From Shewanella piezotolerans WP3 (GTDB lineage Bacteria; Pseudomonadota; Gammaproteobacteria; Enterobacterales; Shewanellaceae): DNA of 64,000 nt. Below the pieces are notes generated by a model. The model had not been told where the DNA came from. It saw nothing but the letters and a program-made list of their open reading frames with translations, and did not search any database. The position numbers and the translations under genes were made by a program. Every line of letters begins with the position of its first letter. The stretch's first letter is position 1. Shown here in pieces: positions 26,735-35,325 of the stretch. The stretch spans positions 4,462,501 to 4,526,500 of the forward strand of contig NC_011566.1 of NCBI RefSeq assembly GCF_000014885.1, written 5' to 3'.

Positions 26735-27271
26735 TTACTGAGCTTCAAGCTCTTGTTTCAATTGCACTAACCCCTGATTAAGATCGTTGCCAATCATGGT
26801 TTCAAAATCAAGAAACAGAAACATTAGATTCATTGGGTAATCTAAATGGCCATCAAAACCCCACTGCACCCGAGTTTGGTTAGTACCTACGGCTTCTGTG
26901 CTCATAAAAGCGGGGTCGGTTGACTCAAAAGGCGAAAAGAATCGCAACTCGAAATCAATACGCTTGCCTTCGTCAATACGCATGATCTCCTGCTCACCGA
27001 TTCCAACATCCTCCAACTGGCTTTCCCATCGAGATACAAAACCTACGGTTCCATCTGTACCGCGATAGCTTTTAACCATATCAGGATCCATCTGTGCCCA
27101 GACGCTGAAGTTATCCTGATTCTTTAAATACTTCACATAATCAAACACTTCAGCCACAGGTTTATCGATGGTGATATTAGTCACTACCGAATACTCTTTC
27201 TGTACGAATAGCGCGATAATAAAGGGCAGCGCGATGAGTATCAGTACCGCTATTGAGAATTTTTTTAGCAT
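26735..27271 (-). CDS. SRPBCC family protein (polyketide cyclase/START-like)
   Basis: A 178-residue protein with one N-terminal hydrophobic helix (about residues 5-23), then a START-like lipid-binding fold: VVTNITIDKPVAEVFDYVKYLKNQDNFSVWAQMDPD is the usual SRPBCC start, and QVRWGFDGHLDYPMN-like text appears near the C-terminus (TRVQWGFDGHLDYP). It is probably anchored to the inner membrane. No ligand can be assigned. It precedes the MAPEG gene by about 40 bp, so the two may be co-expressed. Confidence 0.83.
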   Translation of the reverse strand: MLKKFSIAVLILIALPFIIALFVQKEYSVVTNITIDKPVAEVFDYVKYLKNQDNFSVWAQMDPDMVKSYRGTDGTVGFVSRWESQLEDVGIGEQEIMRIDEGKRIDFELRFFSPFESTDPAFMSTEAVGTNQTRVQWGFDGHLDYPMNLMFLFLDFETMIGNDLNQGLVQLKQELEAQ

Positions 27272-27702
27272 TTTTTTACTCTCTAATAAGTGATTAAGGG
27301 CTATTGAACTTGCAAGCCTAGTTTTGGCCTAAAAATTATCTTAACCAATAAAGAGTATACAAATAATTAACATATGAACAGAGACGGATTTGGTCGCAGG
27401 CAAAGTGGTAATCGTCCCTAACTGAATAGGCGAGTTAATTCATGCGAGTAGAGCCTACTTTTGCTTACAGGTATTTTCATTAACCCGTAAATGTCCCCCA
27501 ATAAGCGTTGCGCGGCACTAAAGCGTCAACTAAATACTACTGCCATTCGTCAACAGCAAAATGGTTGTCGAGCTTAAAACAAAAAAGGACAAGCCATAGC
27601 TTATACCTATCAGTATAAAAATTTGATCGCTCAGCGAGAGTTTAGCGCCTTTGAGGTAAGGTCATTAAATGCTCCTCGGTAACTGCACCAGTGTGACTCT
27701 CT

Positions 27703-27812
27703 ATAATCGCTCCAGCATGATGCTAGCTTCGAGCATCGTTGCTCTCGTACCTCTTATATCAGACCTCCAGAAATGGAGGGAATGCCTGGTTTTGTATAGA
27801 ATAAAATAGACC
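27703..27812 (+). repeat. Dispersed intergenic repeat, copy A
   Basis: About 110 bp that aligns over its full length with the reverse complement of 62440-62550. Shared landmarks in order are ATAAT-GCTCC, TTCGA-CAT, CTCTCGTACC or TCTCGTACC, and a final AAAATAGACC. Identity is clear but imperfect. Confidence 0.75.
27758..27786 (+). repeat. 29-bp palindromic unit, copy 1
   Basis: ATCAGACCTCCAG then AAA then TGGAGGGAATGCC. The CCTCCA/TGGAGG arms form a hairpin. A second version lies 85 bp downstream. Confidence 0.7.
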
Positions 27813-27842
27813 ATATAGTCGTGCTTTAATGACATTATCCAC

Positions 27843-27871
27843 ATCAGATCTCCAGCGGTGGAGCGAATGCC
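27843..27871 (+). repeat. 29-bp palindromic unit, copy 2
   Basis: ATCAGATCTCCAG then CGG then TGGAGCGAATGCC, differing from the unit at 27758 at only a few positions, mainly in the loop. Confidence 0.7.
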
Positions 27872-28003
27872 TTAAGCATGTCAGGAACATGCTAGGCATG
27901 TGGTTTGTAATGAAGAGCATCGTTAAACTAGGTTCAAGTTCATTAACGCAGCTTCAAAGCCACTAGCACTCGCCTGTAAGGAGTATTTTTGGCTGCGTTA
28001 TTA

Positions 28004-28795
28004 TTACAGCCCGAGTCTGGCCATCAGCTTCTGGTTTTCAGCCTCTATATGCTTGTAAAAATCACAGTCAGACAAACTCGCAGCCGCCGCTTCATCTATC
28101 ACTAGTACCACATCTTTATGCATCTGTAGCGCCGATGCAGGGCATGCAGCAGTTAACGGACCTTCGACTGTCGCCTTAATCGCTTCAGCTTTATTGGCGC
28201 CTGTCGCTAATAGCACGACTTTCTTGGCATCCATGATGGTGCCTATCCCCATGGTAATCGACAGATGCGGTTGGTACTCATCGGCTTCAAAGAAACGTGC
28301 ATTATCGTCAATTGTTGCTTTGGTTAAAGTCTTTACTCGAGTGCGCGACATTAAACCCGATGACGGCTCGTTAAAACCAATATGACCATTACGCCCTATC
28401 CCTAATAGCTGGATGTCGATACCACCCGCAGCCTCAATCTGCTGTTCATAGCCTTGGCAAGCCGCAATAGGATTAGCTGCATCACCTGGTGGTACGTGAG
28501 TGTTTGTTTGATCAATATCGATATGATCAAACAATTGCTGCTTCATAAAGTAACGGTAACTTTGTGGGTGAGTACCTGCAAGACCTAGATATTCATCGAG
28601 ATTAAAAGTCGTGGCATTAGAAAATGAAATATTGCCAGCCTTAGTCGCTTCAATTAACTGCTGATAAAGCGATACTGGCGTTGACCCTGTTGCTAAGCCC
28701 AGCACTGAGTGCGATCTCTTCTGCAGCTGCTTTATAAAGATATTTGCGCCATAGGCCGCGACTGCAGCGCTGTCTTTTAATATTACGATTTGCAT
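28004..28795 (-). CDS. nagB: Glucosamine-6-phosphate deaminase
   Basis: The enzyme converts glucosamine-6-phosphate to fructose-6-phosphate and ammonia, the last step of amino-sugar catabolism. The NagB signatures are LGLATGSTPVSLYQQLI, TFNLDEYLGLAGTHPQSYRYFM, the active-site LLGIGRNGHIGFNEP and VVLLATGANKAEAI. An upstream in-frame start (28846) exists, but the ATG at 28795 gives MQIVILKDSAAVA, matching known NagB N-termini, and 263 residues. No nagA or nagK is beside it, so it is a lone nag gene. Confidence 0.95.
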   Translation of the reverse strand: MQIVILKDSAAVAAYGANIFIKQLQKRSHSVLGLATGSTPVSLYQQLIEATKAGNISFSNATTFNLDEYLGLAGTHPQSYRYFMKQQLFDHIDIDQTNTHVPPGDAANPIAACQGYEQQIEAAGGIDIQLLGIGRNGHIGFNEPSSGLMSRTRVKTLTKATIDDNARFFEADEYQPHLSITMGIGTIMDAKKVVLLATGANKAEAIKATVEGPLTAACPASALQMHKDVVLVIDEAAAASLSDCDFYKHIEAENQKLMARLGL

Positions 28796-29066
28796 AAATT
28801 GATCCAATAAAAGTGAATATCTAACAGTCACTGCAGCACCATACAATATGGTAACAACAGAAACAGGGATAACAGCGGCTAATTATACCAACACGTTATG
28901 TAACATAACTATAACCTCAAATGACAACGCTGTCATTACTATTAATGGTTTGATATAAAAATTTGTATTGCACAGACACCACACTGACTAAATTGGCTTG
29001 AAGCACCGATGCTATTTATAATGAACTCTCCTTAAGAGATTAACTCCGCTGATTAAGAGCAACTGC

Positions 29067-29699
29067 ATGACGTTAAGCGATCAAGAGCAAGCCTGCACTA
29101 TTAAAGATGACATCAGTCATCAGCACTTTAAAATCTATAAACCTTATGGTTTTCTGAGCCAGTTTCTACCTGAAGCCCGTAAACGCAAAAAGCTACTCGG
29201 TGAACTGTTTAGTTTCCCCAGCAAAACCATGGCGATAGGTAGACTAGATCATGATTCAGAGGGATTATTATTGTTGACGACTGACGGCATGATGAGTCAT
29301 CAAATCCGCAGTAAAGGCATCGAAAAAGAGTATTACGTACAAGTCGATGGTGATATCACAGCCAGCGCGATAACTGCGTTACAACTAGGTGTAGAGATCG
29401 GTATTAACGGCGAGAAGTATCAAACATTGCCCTGCAATGTTTTTAGGTTGACTGAGGAACCACAGCTACCAGTAAGAGGCCGTAAGATCCGCGATCCTAG
29501 GCATGGTCCAACAAGCTGGGTGTCAATAACGCTATGCGAAGGTAAAAACCGGCAGATAAGAAAAATGACCGCTGCAGTGGGTTTTGCCACACTAAGGTTG
29601 GTCAGAGTCAGAATTGGCAACATATTTGTTGGTGGTATGCAGGCTGGCGATGTTACGCCTCTATCAGATTTTAATGCGGCGCTAAAGCCAAAGCCTTAG
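29067..29699 (+). CDS. rluE: 23S rRNA pseudouridine synthase, RluE-like
   Basis: A 210-residue RsuA-family pseudouridine synthase without an S4 domain, as in RluE (which modifies U2457 of 23S rRNA in E. coli). The catalytic loop reads GRLDHDSEGLLLLT with the essential aspartate. The N-terminal KIYKPYGFLSQF and the later GKNRQIRKMTAAVGFATLRLVRVRIG are standard family motifs. Its stop overlaps the stop of the converging GGDEF-EAL gene by 4 bp. The exact target base is inferred from similarity to RluE. Confidence 0.85.
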   Translation: MTLSDQEQACTIKDDISHQHFKIYKPYGFLSQFLPEARKRKKLLGELFSFPSKTMAIGRLDHDSEGLLLLTTDGMMSHQIRSKGIEKEYYVQVDGDITASAITALQLGVEIGINGEKYQTLPCNVFRLTEEPQLPVRGRKIRDPRHGPTSWVSITLCEGKNRQIRKMTAAVGFATLRLVRVRIGNIFVGGMQAGDVTPLSDFNAALKPKP

Positions 29700-32233
29700 A
29701 CGCAATATGGTACTTCAAAAAAGTGTTCCAATTCAGATGCAGCTTTAGGTTTACTGAACAAATAACCTTGGGCTTCATCGCAGCCATTGTCGGCAAAAAA
29801 CATTGCTTGCTCGGGCGTTTCAACCCCCTCTGCGATCACTTTCAAGTTAAGAGAACGACCCAATGCAATGACAGCCTTAGCGATAGCAGTATTATTGGCA
29901 TCCTCAGGGATATCTCTGACAAAACCTTGATCGATTTTCAGCTTATTTATCGGTAATTTTTTAAGGTAATTGAGCGAAGAGTAGCCGGTACCAAAATCGT
30001 CTATTGAAAGTACAATGCCCATATCAGCCAGCAAAATAAGATCGCGCCCAACCGATTCAGGATCTGACATCATACAGCTTTCTGTCACTTCTAATTCAAG
30101 ACGATTTGCAGGCAACCCTGTCGCCTTAAGCACATCGGCGACTTCATTGACAAAGGTGCGCCGTTGCAGCTGCGGTCCCGCAACATTGACCGCTATACGG
30201 CCAAAATCTTTGCCCTCAGCCAGCCAACTAACCCCCTGTTCACAAGCTTGCTGTAATACCCAACGCCCAATCTCCTGAATAAGGCCTATCTTCTCAGCAA
30301 CAGGAATAAAAATAGCCGGAGAAATGCTACCTAATAGCGGATCATTCCAGCGAAGCAGCGCTTCAAAACCGCTTAATGCCTTGGTCTTACAATCAACTTT
30401 TGGTTGGTAAACCAAGTAAAAGGCCTCTTGAGCCAGCGCATCATGCAACGCACTTTGTAACTTAAGGTGGGCGACCGATTCATACGTCAAAGACTGAGTA
30501 TAAAAAGCATAGTTATTACGGCCATCTTGCTTGGCTCTGTGCATAGCAGCATCAGCATTAACCAATAATGTACTGGAGTCACGACCATCTTGTGGATAGA
30601 GAGCAACCCCCATGCTTGCAGTAAGCCTCACTGGCGCATGTTCACCCAGCATAAAGGGCCGCTCAAAAATCTGCGGCAATTTACTGAGCCGCAGCAATAG
30701 CATATCGCTGCTTTCAATATTAGGTAATATTACTGCAAACTCATCACCGCCTAGGCGGGCAATGGTTGCCAGGCTCCCTATAGCTAACGTTAAACGCTGA
30801 CTTAACTCAACCAGTACTTCGTCACCAATAACATGACCAAAGCTCTCGTTAACCTGTTTGAAGAGATCAACGTCGATGTAAATAACACCTAACTGATATT
30901 CGCTTCGGTTTGCCAATCTGATCTCTTGTTCTAAGCGAGAGGTCACCGCCATCCGATTAGGCAGCTTAGTTAACGGATCATGGAAGGCTAAATGGGCCAG
31001 TTCTGCCTCATTCTTTTTCTGGGTCGATAGATCAGCAAACACAGCAACAAAATAGCGGATTTGATGTTCATCACCATAAACTGCACTTATAGTTAGTAGT
31101 TGCGGGAATACTGCGCCGTTCTTGCGTCGATTCCAGATCTCACCATGCCACTTACCGCTACCGAGCAGGGACTGCCACAATGACTCAAAAAATGCTTTAT
31201 CATGACGACCAGAGTTAAACACCCGCGGATTTTGGCCAATTAGCTCGCTTTTTTCAAAGCCAGTAATCTCGGTATAAGCGCCATGAGCATCAATAATGAT
31301 GCCATCGACGTCAGTAATTAGCACCCCTTCTACCGAGTTTTCAAATACACGTGATGCTAGTTCGAGTTGATCTTGCGCAGCTTTATGGGTCGAGATATTA
31401 CGGGAGATACCAATAATACCGGAAAGCTCTCCAGCCTCGCTGACAACAGGCACTTTAGTGGTCTCTAACCAAGATTCGACATTACCAATATCCAGTCCTT
31501 TGCACTCACCTGCTGTGACTTGCACGCCTTTGGTGATCGACTCTTTATCGCCTTCAATAAACTGCTGCGCCAGTTGTGGAGTAAACAACTCCTCATCGGT
31601 ATGTTCGAGGATCTGTTCCCTTGATAGCTCCCAGGCCATTTCGACGCTTTGGTTAACAATAATATAGCGGCCTTCAGCATCCTTCATCCACACATGCTCT
31701 TTCATTGCGTCGATAAATTGCTGCAAACTCACGTTCAGCGGCTTATCAGCAGTACGTTGAATCCCTTTACTGTAATCACGGTAAATCTTGCTTAGATCCA
31801 ACTCCATACTATCGGCAGACTGTTTAAGCAATAACCTTAAATCTGTCTTACTCAATGAAGCGTTAGTTTGAGGGTTTTCTTGGGTGATGCATAGATAACC
31901 AAACAGAGCCTGTGAAGGCCAATAGATTGGCATTGAACAGCTTAAGTCAATTTCAAAATATTGCTCATTGGCCGCTAGAGGTCTAATCACTTGTTGCGGA
32001 TTTACTGGGCTTACTGAGCTTGATCGCTGTGAATTCGAAAAAGTTTGTTGAGTACAATTTTGACAGAGGCGCTCTAAATAAGAGTCACTCACCCTTGTTG
32101 CTGAAAACACATTAAAACAGCCATCATGGCCCATCCTTAATAGTGCAACTCCACAACTAGAAACACGCGCAAGCATGTCAATGGAGGTTCCCCACTGAAC
32201 TTGTTGAGTATCTGAGACATCAATCTCTATCAT
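29696..32233 (-). CDS. PAS-GGDEF-EAL cyclic-di-GMP signalling protein
   Basis: An 845-residue signalling protein. Residues about 1-170 form a variable sensor part, followed by two PAS domains (about 175-285 and 290-405, with NRRKNGAVFPQLLTISAVYG). The GGDEF domain (about 415-575) keeps an intact active site RLGGDEFAV near 495, so diguanylate cyclase activity is possible. The EAL domain (about 590-840) keeps EALLRW, DDFGTGYSSLNYLKKLP and IAEGVET, so phosphodiesterase activity is expected. No transmembrane helix is clear, so it is probably cytosolic. Which activity dominates is unknown. Confidence 0.92.
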   Translation of the reverse strand: MIEIDVSDTQQVQWGTSIDMLARVSSCGVALLRMGHDGCFNVFSATRVSDSYLERLCQNCTQQTFSNSQRSSSVSPVNPQQVIRPLAANEQYFEIDLSCSMPIYWPSQALFGYLCITQENPQTNASLSKTDLRLLLKQSADSMELDLSKIYRDYSKGIQRTADKPLNVSLQQFIDAMKEHVWMKDAEGRYIIVNQSVEMAWELSREQILEHTDEELFTPQLAQQFIEGDKESITKGVQVTAGECKGLDIGNVESWLETTKVPVVSEAGELSGIIGISRNISTHKAAQDQLELASRVFENSVEGVLITDVDGIIIDAHGAYTEITGFEKSELIGQNPRVFNSGRHDKAFFESLWQSLLGSGKWHGEIWNRRKNGAVFPQLLTISAVYGDEHQIRYFVAVFADLSTQKKNEAELAHLAFHDPLTKLPNRMAVTSRLEQEIRLANRSEYQLGVIYIDVDLFKQVNESFGHVIGDEVLVELSQRLTLAIGSLATIARLGGDEFAVILPNIESSDMLLLRLSKLPQIFERPFMLGEHAPVRLTASMGVALYPQDGRDSSTLLVNADAAMHRAKQDGRNNYAFYTQSLTYESVAHLKLQSALHDALAQEAFYLVYQPKVDCKTKALSGFEALLRWNDPLLGSISPAIFIPVAEKIGLIQEIGRWVLQQACEQGVSWLAEGKDFGRIAVNVAGPQLQRRTFVNEVADVLKATGLPANRLELEVTESCMMSDPESVGRDLILLADMGIVLSIDDFGTGYSSLNYLKKLPINKLKIDQGFVRDIPEDANNTAIAKAVIALGRSLNLKVIAEGVETPEQAMFFADNGCDEAQGYLFSKPKAASELEHFFEVPYCV

Positions 32234-32555
32234 TCAACGCTCCACCTAGTGACTACCAAACATCAGCTCAAAATTCAGACTACAAGATATAACCTGCCAG
32301 ATTATTCTTGAAAGGCCAACATTTACAGGTAATTAATCAGTTATTTTATCGTAAAAAGACAAATCTACTAACCATTATTAGTATTAGCGAGTAATTATAT
32401 TGCAAATTTGATGCATATATTACCTTTACACTAATTAGCGACCCACTCAGCAGTATCTAAAGCGCGTCTGCTAGATAAAATAAGGGTTGTGATCAAACAG
32501 GTACTTTTCATCCGTAGCCACTTAGCCTTATTATGGGAGCATAACAATAACAAGG
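32234..32555. other. Divergent intergenic region, no gene seen
   Basis: About 320 bp between the leftward GGDEF-EAL gene and the rightward sugar dehydrogenase gene. AT-rich, with no clear operator. It should carry both promoters. Confidence 0.4.
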
Positions 32556-32564
32556 ATGAAGCTT

Positions 32565-33659
32565 GTGCTAAAACAACTGACCGTTTCAATTAGTTTACTA
32601 CTGCCCTCAATCGCAAATGCAGCACTACCAATTGATAAAATAACCCTCCCTGCGGGATTTGAAATATCCACCTACGCAGCCAATGTACCAAACGCTCGTC
32701 AGATGACGCTTGGAGATAAAGGCACGCTATTTGTCGGTAGCCGCAAAGCTGGCAAAGTCCATGCGCTAATAGACAGTAACAATGACGACCAAGCAGATGT
32801 AATGTTTGAAGTGGCTAGCGATCTTTTTCTGCCATCAGGGATTACTTTTCACCAAGGCGATTTATATGTTGCTGAGGTGGATAAGATTTGGCGCTACCGC
32901 AATATAGAAGCAAGTCTGCCTAAAATACCAGAGCCAGAATTGGTGTATGACAAGCTGCCTAACAAGTCACATCATGGCTGGAAATTCATCCGCTTTGGTC
33001 CGGACGGTTTACTTTATATCCCCGTTGGCGCGCCCTGCAATGTGTGTGAAAGTGACGCTCCTTTTGCCAGTATCATTAAACTCAATGTTGATACTAAGCA
33101 AGTCACTACTGTGGCTAAGGGAGTTCGCAACAGCGTCGGTTTTGATTTCCACCCACACACTGGCGATTTATGGTTTACCGATAATGGCCGAGACATGATG
33201 GGCGATGATCTACCCGATGATGAACTCAACCATGTGACTAAAGAGGGACAACATTTTGGTTTTCCCTATATACATAACGCCGATATTCTCGACCCTGAGT
33301 TTGGTAAGAAAGCCAGTAGTATTAACAACCAGCCACCCGCGCTCAATTTAGGTGCCCATGTGGCAGCATTAGGCATGGAGTTTTATCAGGGAGAACAATT
33401 CCCCGCTGGTTACAAAAACAGTATCTTTATTGCGGAGCACGGCTCTTGGAATCGCAGCAGTAAAGTTGGCTACCGTATTGTTAATGTGAAGCTTGATGGT
33501 AACCAAGTCGCGCACGCAGATGTATTCGCTTCTGGTTGGTTGCAAGGAGAGCAAAGCTGGGGCAGACCCGCTGCAGTGTTGACCCTAAATGATGGTTCAT
33601 TATTGATCTCAGATGATGCGGCTAATGCTATCTATCGCATTAGTTATAAAGGTAAGTAA
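32565..33659 (+). CDS. Periplasmic PQQ-dependent sugar dehydrogenase-like protein
   Basis: A six-bladed beta-propeller of the soluble glucose/sorbosone dehydrogenase family, about 364 residues with a Sec signal (LLLPSIANA). Family marks are TLPAGFEISTYA, GWKFIRFGPDGLLYIPVGAPCN, GVRNSVGFDFHPHTGDLWFTDNGRD, DELNHVTKEGQHFGFPY and FIAEHGSWNRS. An ATG at 32556 overlaps its own AAGGA (32552-32556), so the GTG at 32565, eight bases past AAGGA, is the better start. The family oxidises aldoses to aldonolactones with PQQ; real activity and substrate are not proven. It faces a CBM9 protein and the sugar-acid operon. Confidence 0.8.
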   Translation: MLKQLTVSISLLLPSIANAALPIDKITLPAGFEISTYAANVPNARQMTLGDKGTLFVGSRKAGKVHALIDSNNDDQADVMFEVASDLFLPSGITFHQGDLYVAEVDKIWRYRNIEASLPKIPEPELVYDKLPNKSHHGWKFIRFGPDGLLYIPVGAPCNVCESDAPFASIIKLNVDTKQVTTVAKGVRNSVGFDFHPHTGDLWFTDNGRDMMGDDLPDDELNHVTKEGQHFGFPYIHNADILDPEFGKKASSINNQPPALNLGAHVAALGMEFYQGEQFPAGYKNSIFIAEHGSWNRSSKVGYRIVNVKLDGNQVAHADVFASGWLQGEQSWGRPAAVLTLNDGSLLISDDAANAIYRISYKGK

Positions 33660-33690
33660 GCCGCAACACCGTGGTCATTTCTGTTATTTT

Positions 33691-33726
33691 TAAGTGCATT
33701 GTTAGCAGTCTAACAATGCACTTTTG
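33691..33726. terminator. Strong bidirectional terminator
   Basis: A 14-bp perfect stem (33692-33705 with 33710-33723) and loop CAGT, with T-rich flanks, separates the converging dehydrogenase and CBM9 genes. Confidence 0.85.
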
Positions 33727-34500
33727 TTATCGCACGGCTTTCAATAGCTTTAGTTCGCCAAACACATCAGCATTCTTGTAGCCTAGGTTTTTGTCGCCGT
33801 TAACCGCTTCTATAGACTGGGAACCAATAAAGTGTTCCCGCTCTTTTGAGCCATCATTGTCACAGTAAGCCAGCATAAAGCCCATCGTTTTCCCATCTGT
33901 TAAGCTGACTCTAGAGTTGCTTGCTCCACTCACTGAAAAGCTAGCGTCATGCACCTCTAAGCTGACCTCCCAAACAATCCTATTATCGGCCGTACTTTGC
34001 CGTTGCCAACGACTTTCTACATGCTGATTCAACAGCAAAACTTGCGTTTGGCCATCTTGATAATTCGGGCCGATATCAACAGCTTGGTTATCCAGTGCGA
34101 TATGATAAGCAAAGGCGTTAAAGTTAAACTGGTGCTCACCACCAGAATGGTCTTCATCAATAAAAATTTCTAAGCAATCATCATCCCAGTAACTTGTTAA
34201 AGGATCTGCATATTGATCAAATAAAATGTCGTCTTTGATCTCCACCAACAAATATAAGTGCTCTTTAGTCCATGCAAGCTTAAAACGCCCGCTAAAGTCC
34301 TCATGACTAGGCGGTGTCCCCAAAATAAGCTGATCTATCTGGTACCATTTCCCTTGCTGCCAAATGGGCTCATCAGCAACCGCATCAATTACCGGTGCCT
34401 TTACAGCAAAAGGCGCCTCATAGGCAAAACTAGTTATTGATGTAGTCAGCAATAGCGCCACTGGCAACCATGACTTTAAGCATTTATCTGACGAGGTCAT
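33727..34500 (-). CDS. Exported CBM9-like carbohydrate-binding protein
   Basis: A 257-residue protein with a signal peptide (SWLPVALLLTTSITSFA) followed by one CBM9-like beta-sandwich: VIDAVADEPIWQQGKWYQIDQLILG, RFKLAWTKEHLYLLVEIKDD and DDCLEIFIDEDHSGGEHQFNFNAF are typical. CBM9 modules bind reducing ends of glycans; here the module is nearly the whole protein, so it is probably a periplasmic sugar-binding or sensing accessory. It runs the same way as the gluconokinase gene, now separated from it by a MITE whose end lies 25 bp upstream of this start. Confidence 0.82.
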   Translation of the reverse strand: MTSSDKCLKSWLPVALLLTTSITSFAYEAPFAVKAPVIDAVADEPIWQQGKWYQIDQLILGTPPSHEDFSGRFKLAWTKEHLYLLVEIKDDILFDQYADPLTSYWDDDCLEIFIDEDHSGGEHQFNFNAFAYHIALDNQAVDIGPNYQDGQTQVLLLNQHVESRWQRQSTADNRIVWEVSLEVHDASFSVSGASNSRVSLTDGKTMGFMLAYCDNDGSKEREHFIGSQSIEAVNGDKNLGYKNADVFGELKLLKAVR

Positions 34501-34525
34501 TGCTTATACTCCAAGCGTATTATTA

Positions 34526-34802
34526 GGGGCTGTTGATCTTTCACGGTTGTTTTTGCCGCAGTTTATTGGCTATTTTGACAAGGCGGAGGCTATGCCATTT
34601 AGTTATTCTCCACAAATAGTCTACAACACAGTAAAAATAGCCAAGAAACGCGGCCCTTTGGGTTCGATTCAATGCTTCTATTACGGTGTTATGAGCGTTT
34701 CACTTAGCCAGCTAAGCTTTATCGCTCAAGCCTTGTACTAGAAGCATTATTCCTTACGGTAAAGAACCGAACAAAAACTAAGCTCGAAAGATCAACAGCC
34801 CC
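34526..34802. mobile_element. 277-bp MITE, copy 1
   Basis: The element has perfect 17-bp terminal inverted repeats, GGGGCTGTTGATCTTTC at 34526-34542 and its complement at 34786-34802. TA dinucleotides flank both ends (34524-34525 and 34803-34804), as expected for TA-targeting (IS630/mariner-like) elements. It holds no full transposase, only an open stretch beginning FLPQFIGYFDKAEAMPFSYS. The copy at 58928-59203 is the same element in the opposite direction, over 95% identical by eye. Confidence 0.85.
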
Positions 34803-35325
34803 TAATAGCTTTGATTGAAAATACTTTTAAGAGCCGTACTATTTGCTCTTCGATATTCTCATTCTGACACAGTATTAAAACATCGGGTTCATCGGTCGGT
34901 TGCTCCAACGCGCTAAGCTGGCTTTTCAATAATGAAGCTGGAAAAAAGTGATCTTTGCGATTGCTGAGCCGCTGTAAAACCTCCATTTCATCGACGGCTA
35001 ACCAGATAAACAGGGTGCGATAACCGAGCGCCCTAAAGCAATCTCTATGTGCTCTTTTGAGTCCAGAAAATGCCAAAACAGCCGTTTGCTGCTCAGTCAG
35101 GTTACTGACCTGATGCAATAGCCTGCCAATCCATGGTTGTCTCTGCTCATCAGTTAACGCAATACCTTGCTCCATGCTGGCCTTAGCAGCTGCACTATGG
35201 AAGTCATCAGCCTCAATAAACTGAGCCGCTAATACGTTTGAAAGTCGCTGCGCTAGTGTTGATTTACCACAACCACTAACGCCCATTACAATAATCAATT
35301 GCGGTAGTGTGGAGCTGGTATTCAT
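34792..35325 (-). CDS. gntK: Gluconokinase
   Basis: A 177-residue P-loop kinase that phosphorylates D-gluconate to 6-phosphogluconate. MGVSGCGKSTLAQRL is the Walker A segment, FIEADDFHS the substrate-side motif, and the later SNRKDHFFPASLLKSQLSALEQP is diagnostic for GntK. Its ATG overlaps the GH94 stop (ATGA, 35322-35325), so it is translationally coupled. The last codons (RGC) and the TGA stop lie inside the end of a MITE, so the original C-terminus has been replaced; only a few residues are affected, so activity is probably kept. Confidence 0.92.
   Translation of the reverse strand: MNTSSTLPQLIIVMGVSGCGKSTLAQRLSNVLAAQFIEADDFHSAAAKASMEQGIALTDEQRQPWIGRLLHQVSNLTEQQTAVLAFSGLKRAHRDCFRALGYRTLFIWLAVDEMEVLQRLSNRKDHFFPASLLKSQLSALEQPTDEPDVLILCQNENIEEQIVRLLKVFSIKAIRGC

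Larger units (their letters stand above)
27272..28003. other. Long intergenic region with palindromic repeats
   Basis: About 730 bp with no convincing gene. The left half is plain AT-rich sequence. The right half holds repeat copy A (27703-27812), two related 29-bp units at 27758 and 27843, and small hairpins such as AGCATGT/ACATGCT near 27880. Confidence 0.6.

Noticed and set aside
27703..27900. A CRISPR array from the repeated 29-bp units
   Set aside because: Only two units, 85 bp apart, with a spacer that is too long, no cas genes and palindromic arms more typical of REP-like elements.
34547..34741. The 64-residue ORF inside the MITE as a gene
   Set aside because: It is too short for a transposase, lacks catalytic motifs, and in copy 2 a single-base deletion changes its end; it is best seen as a remnant.
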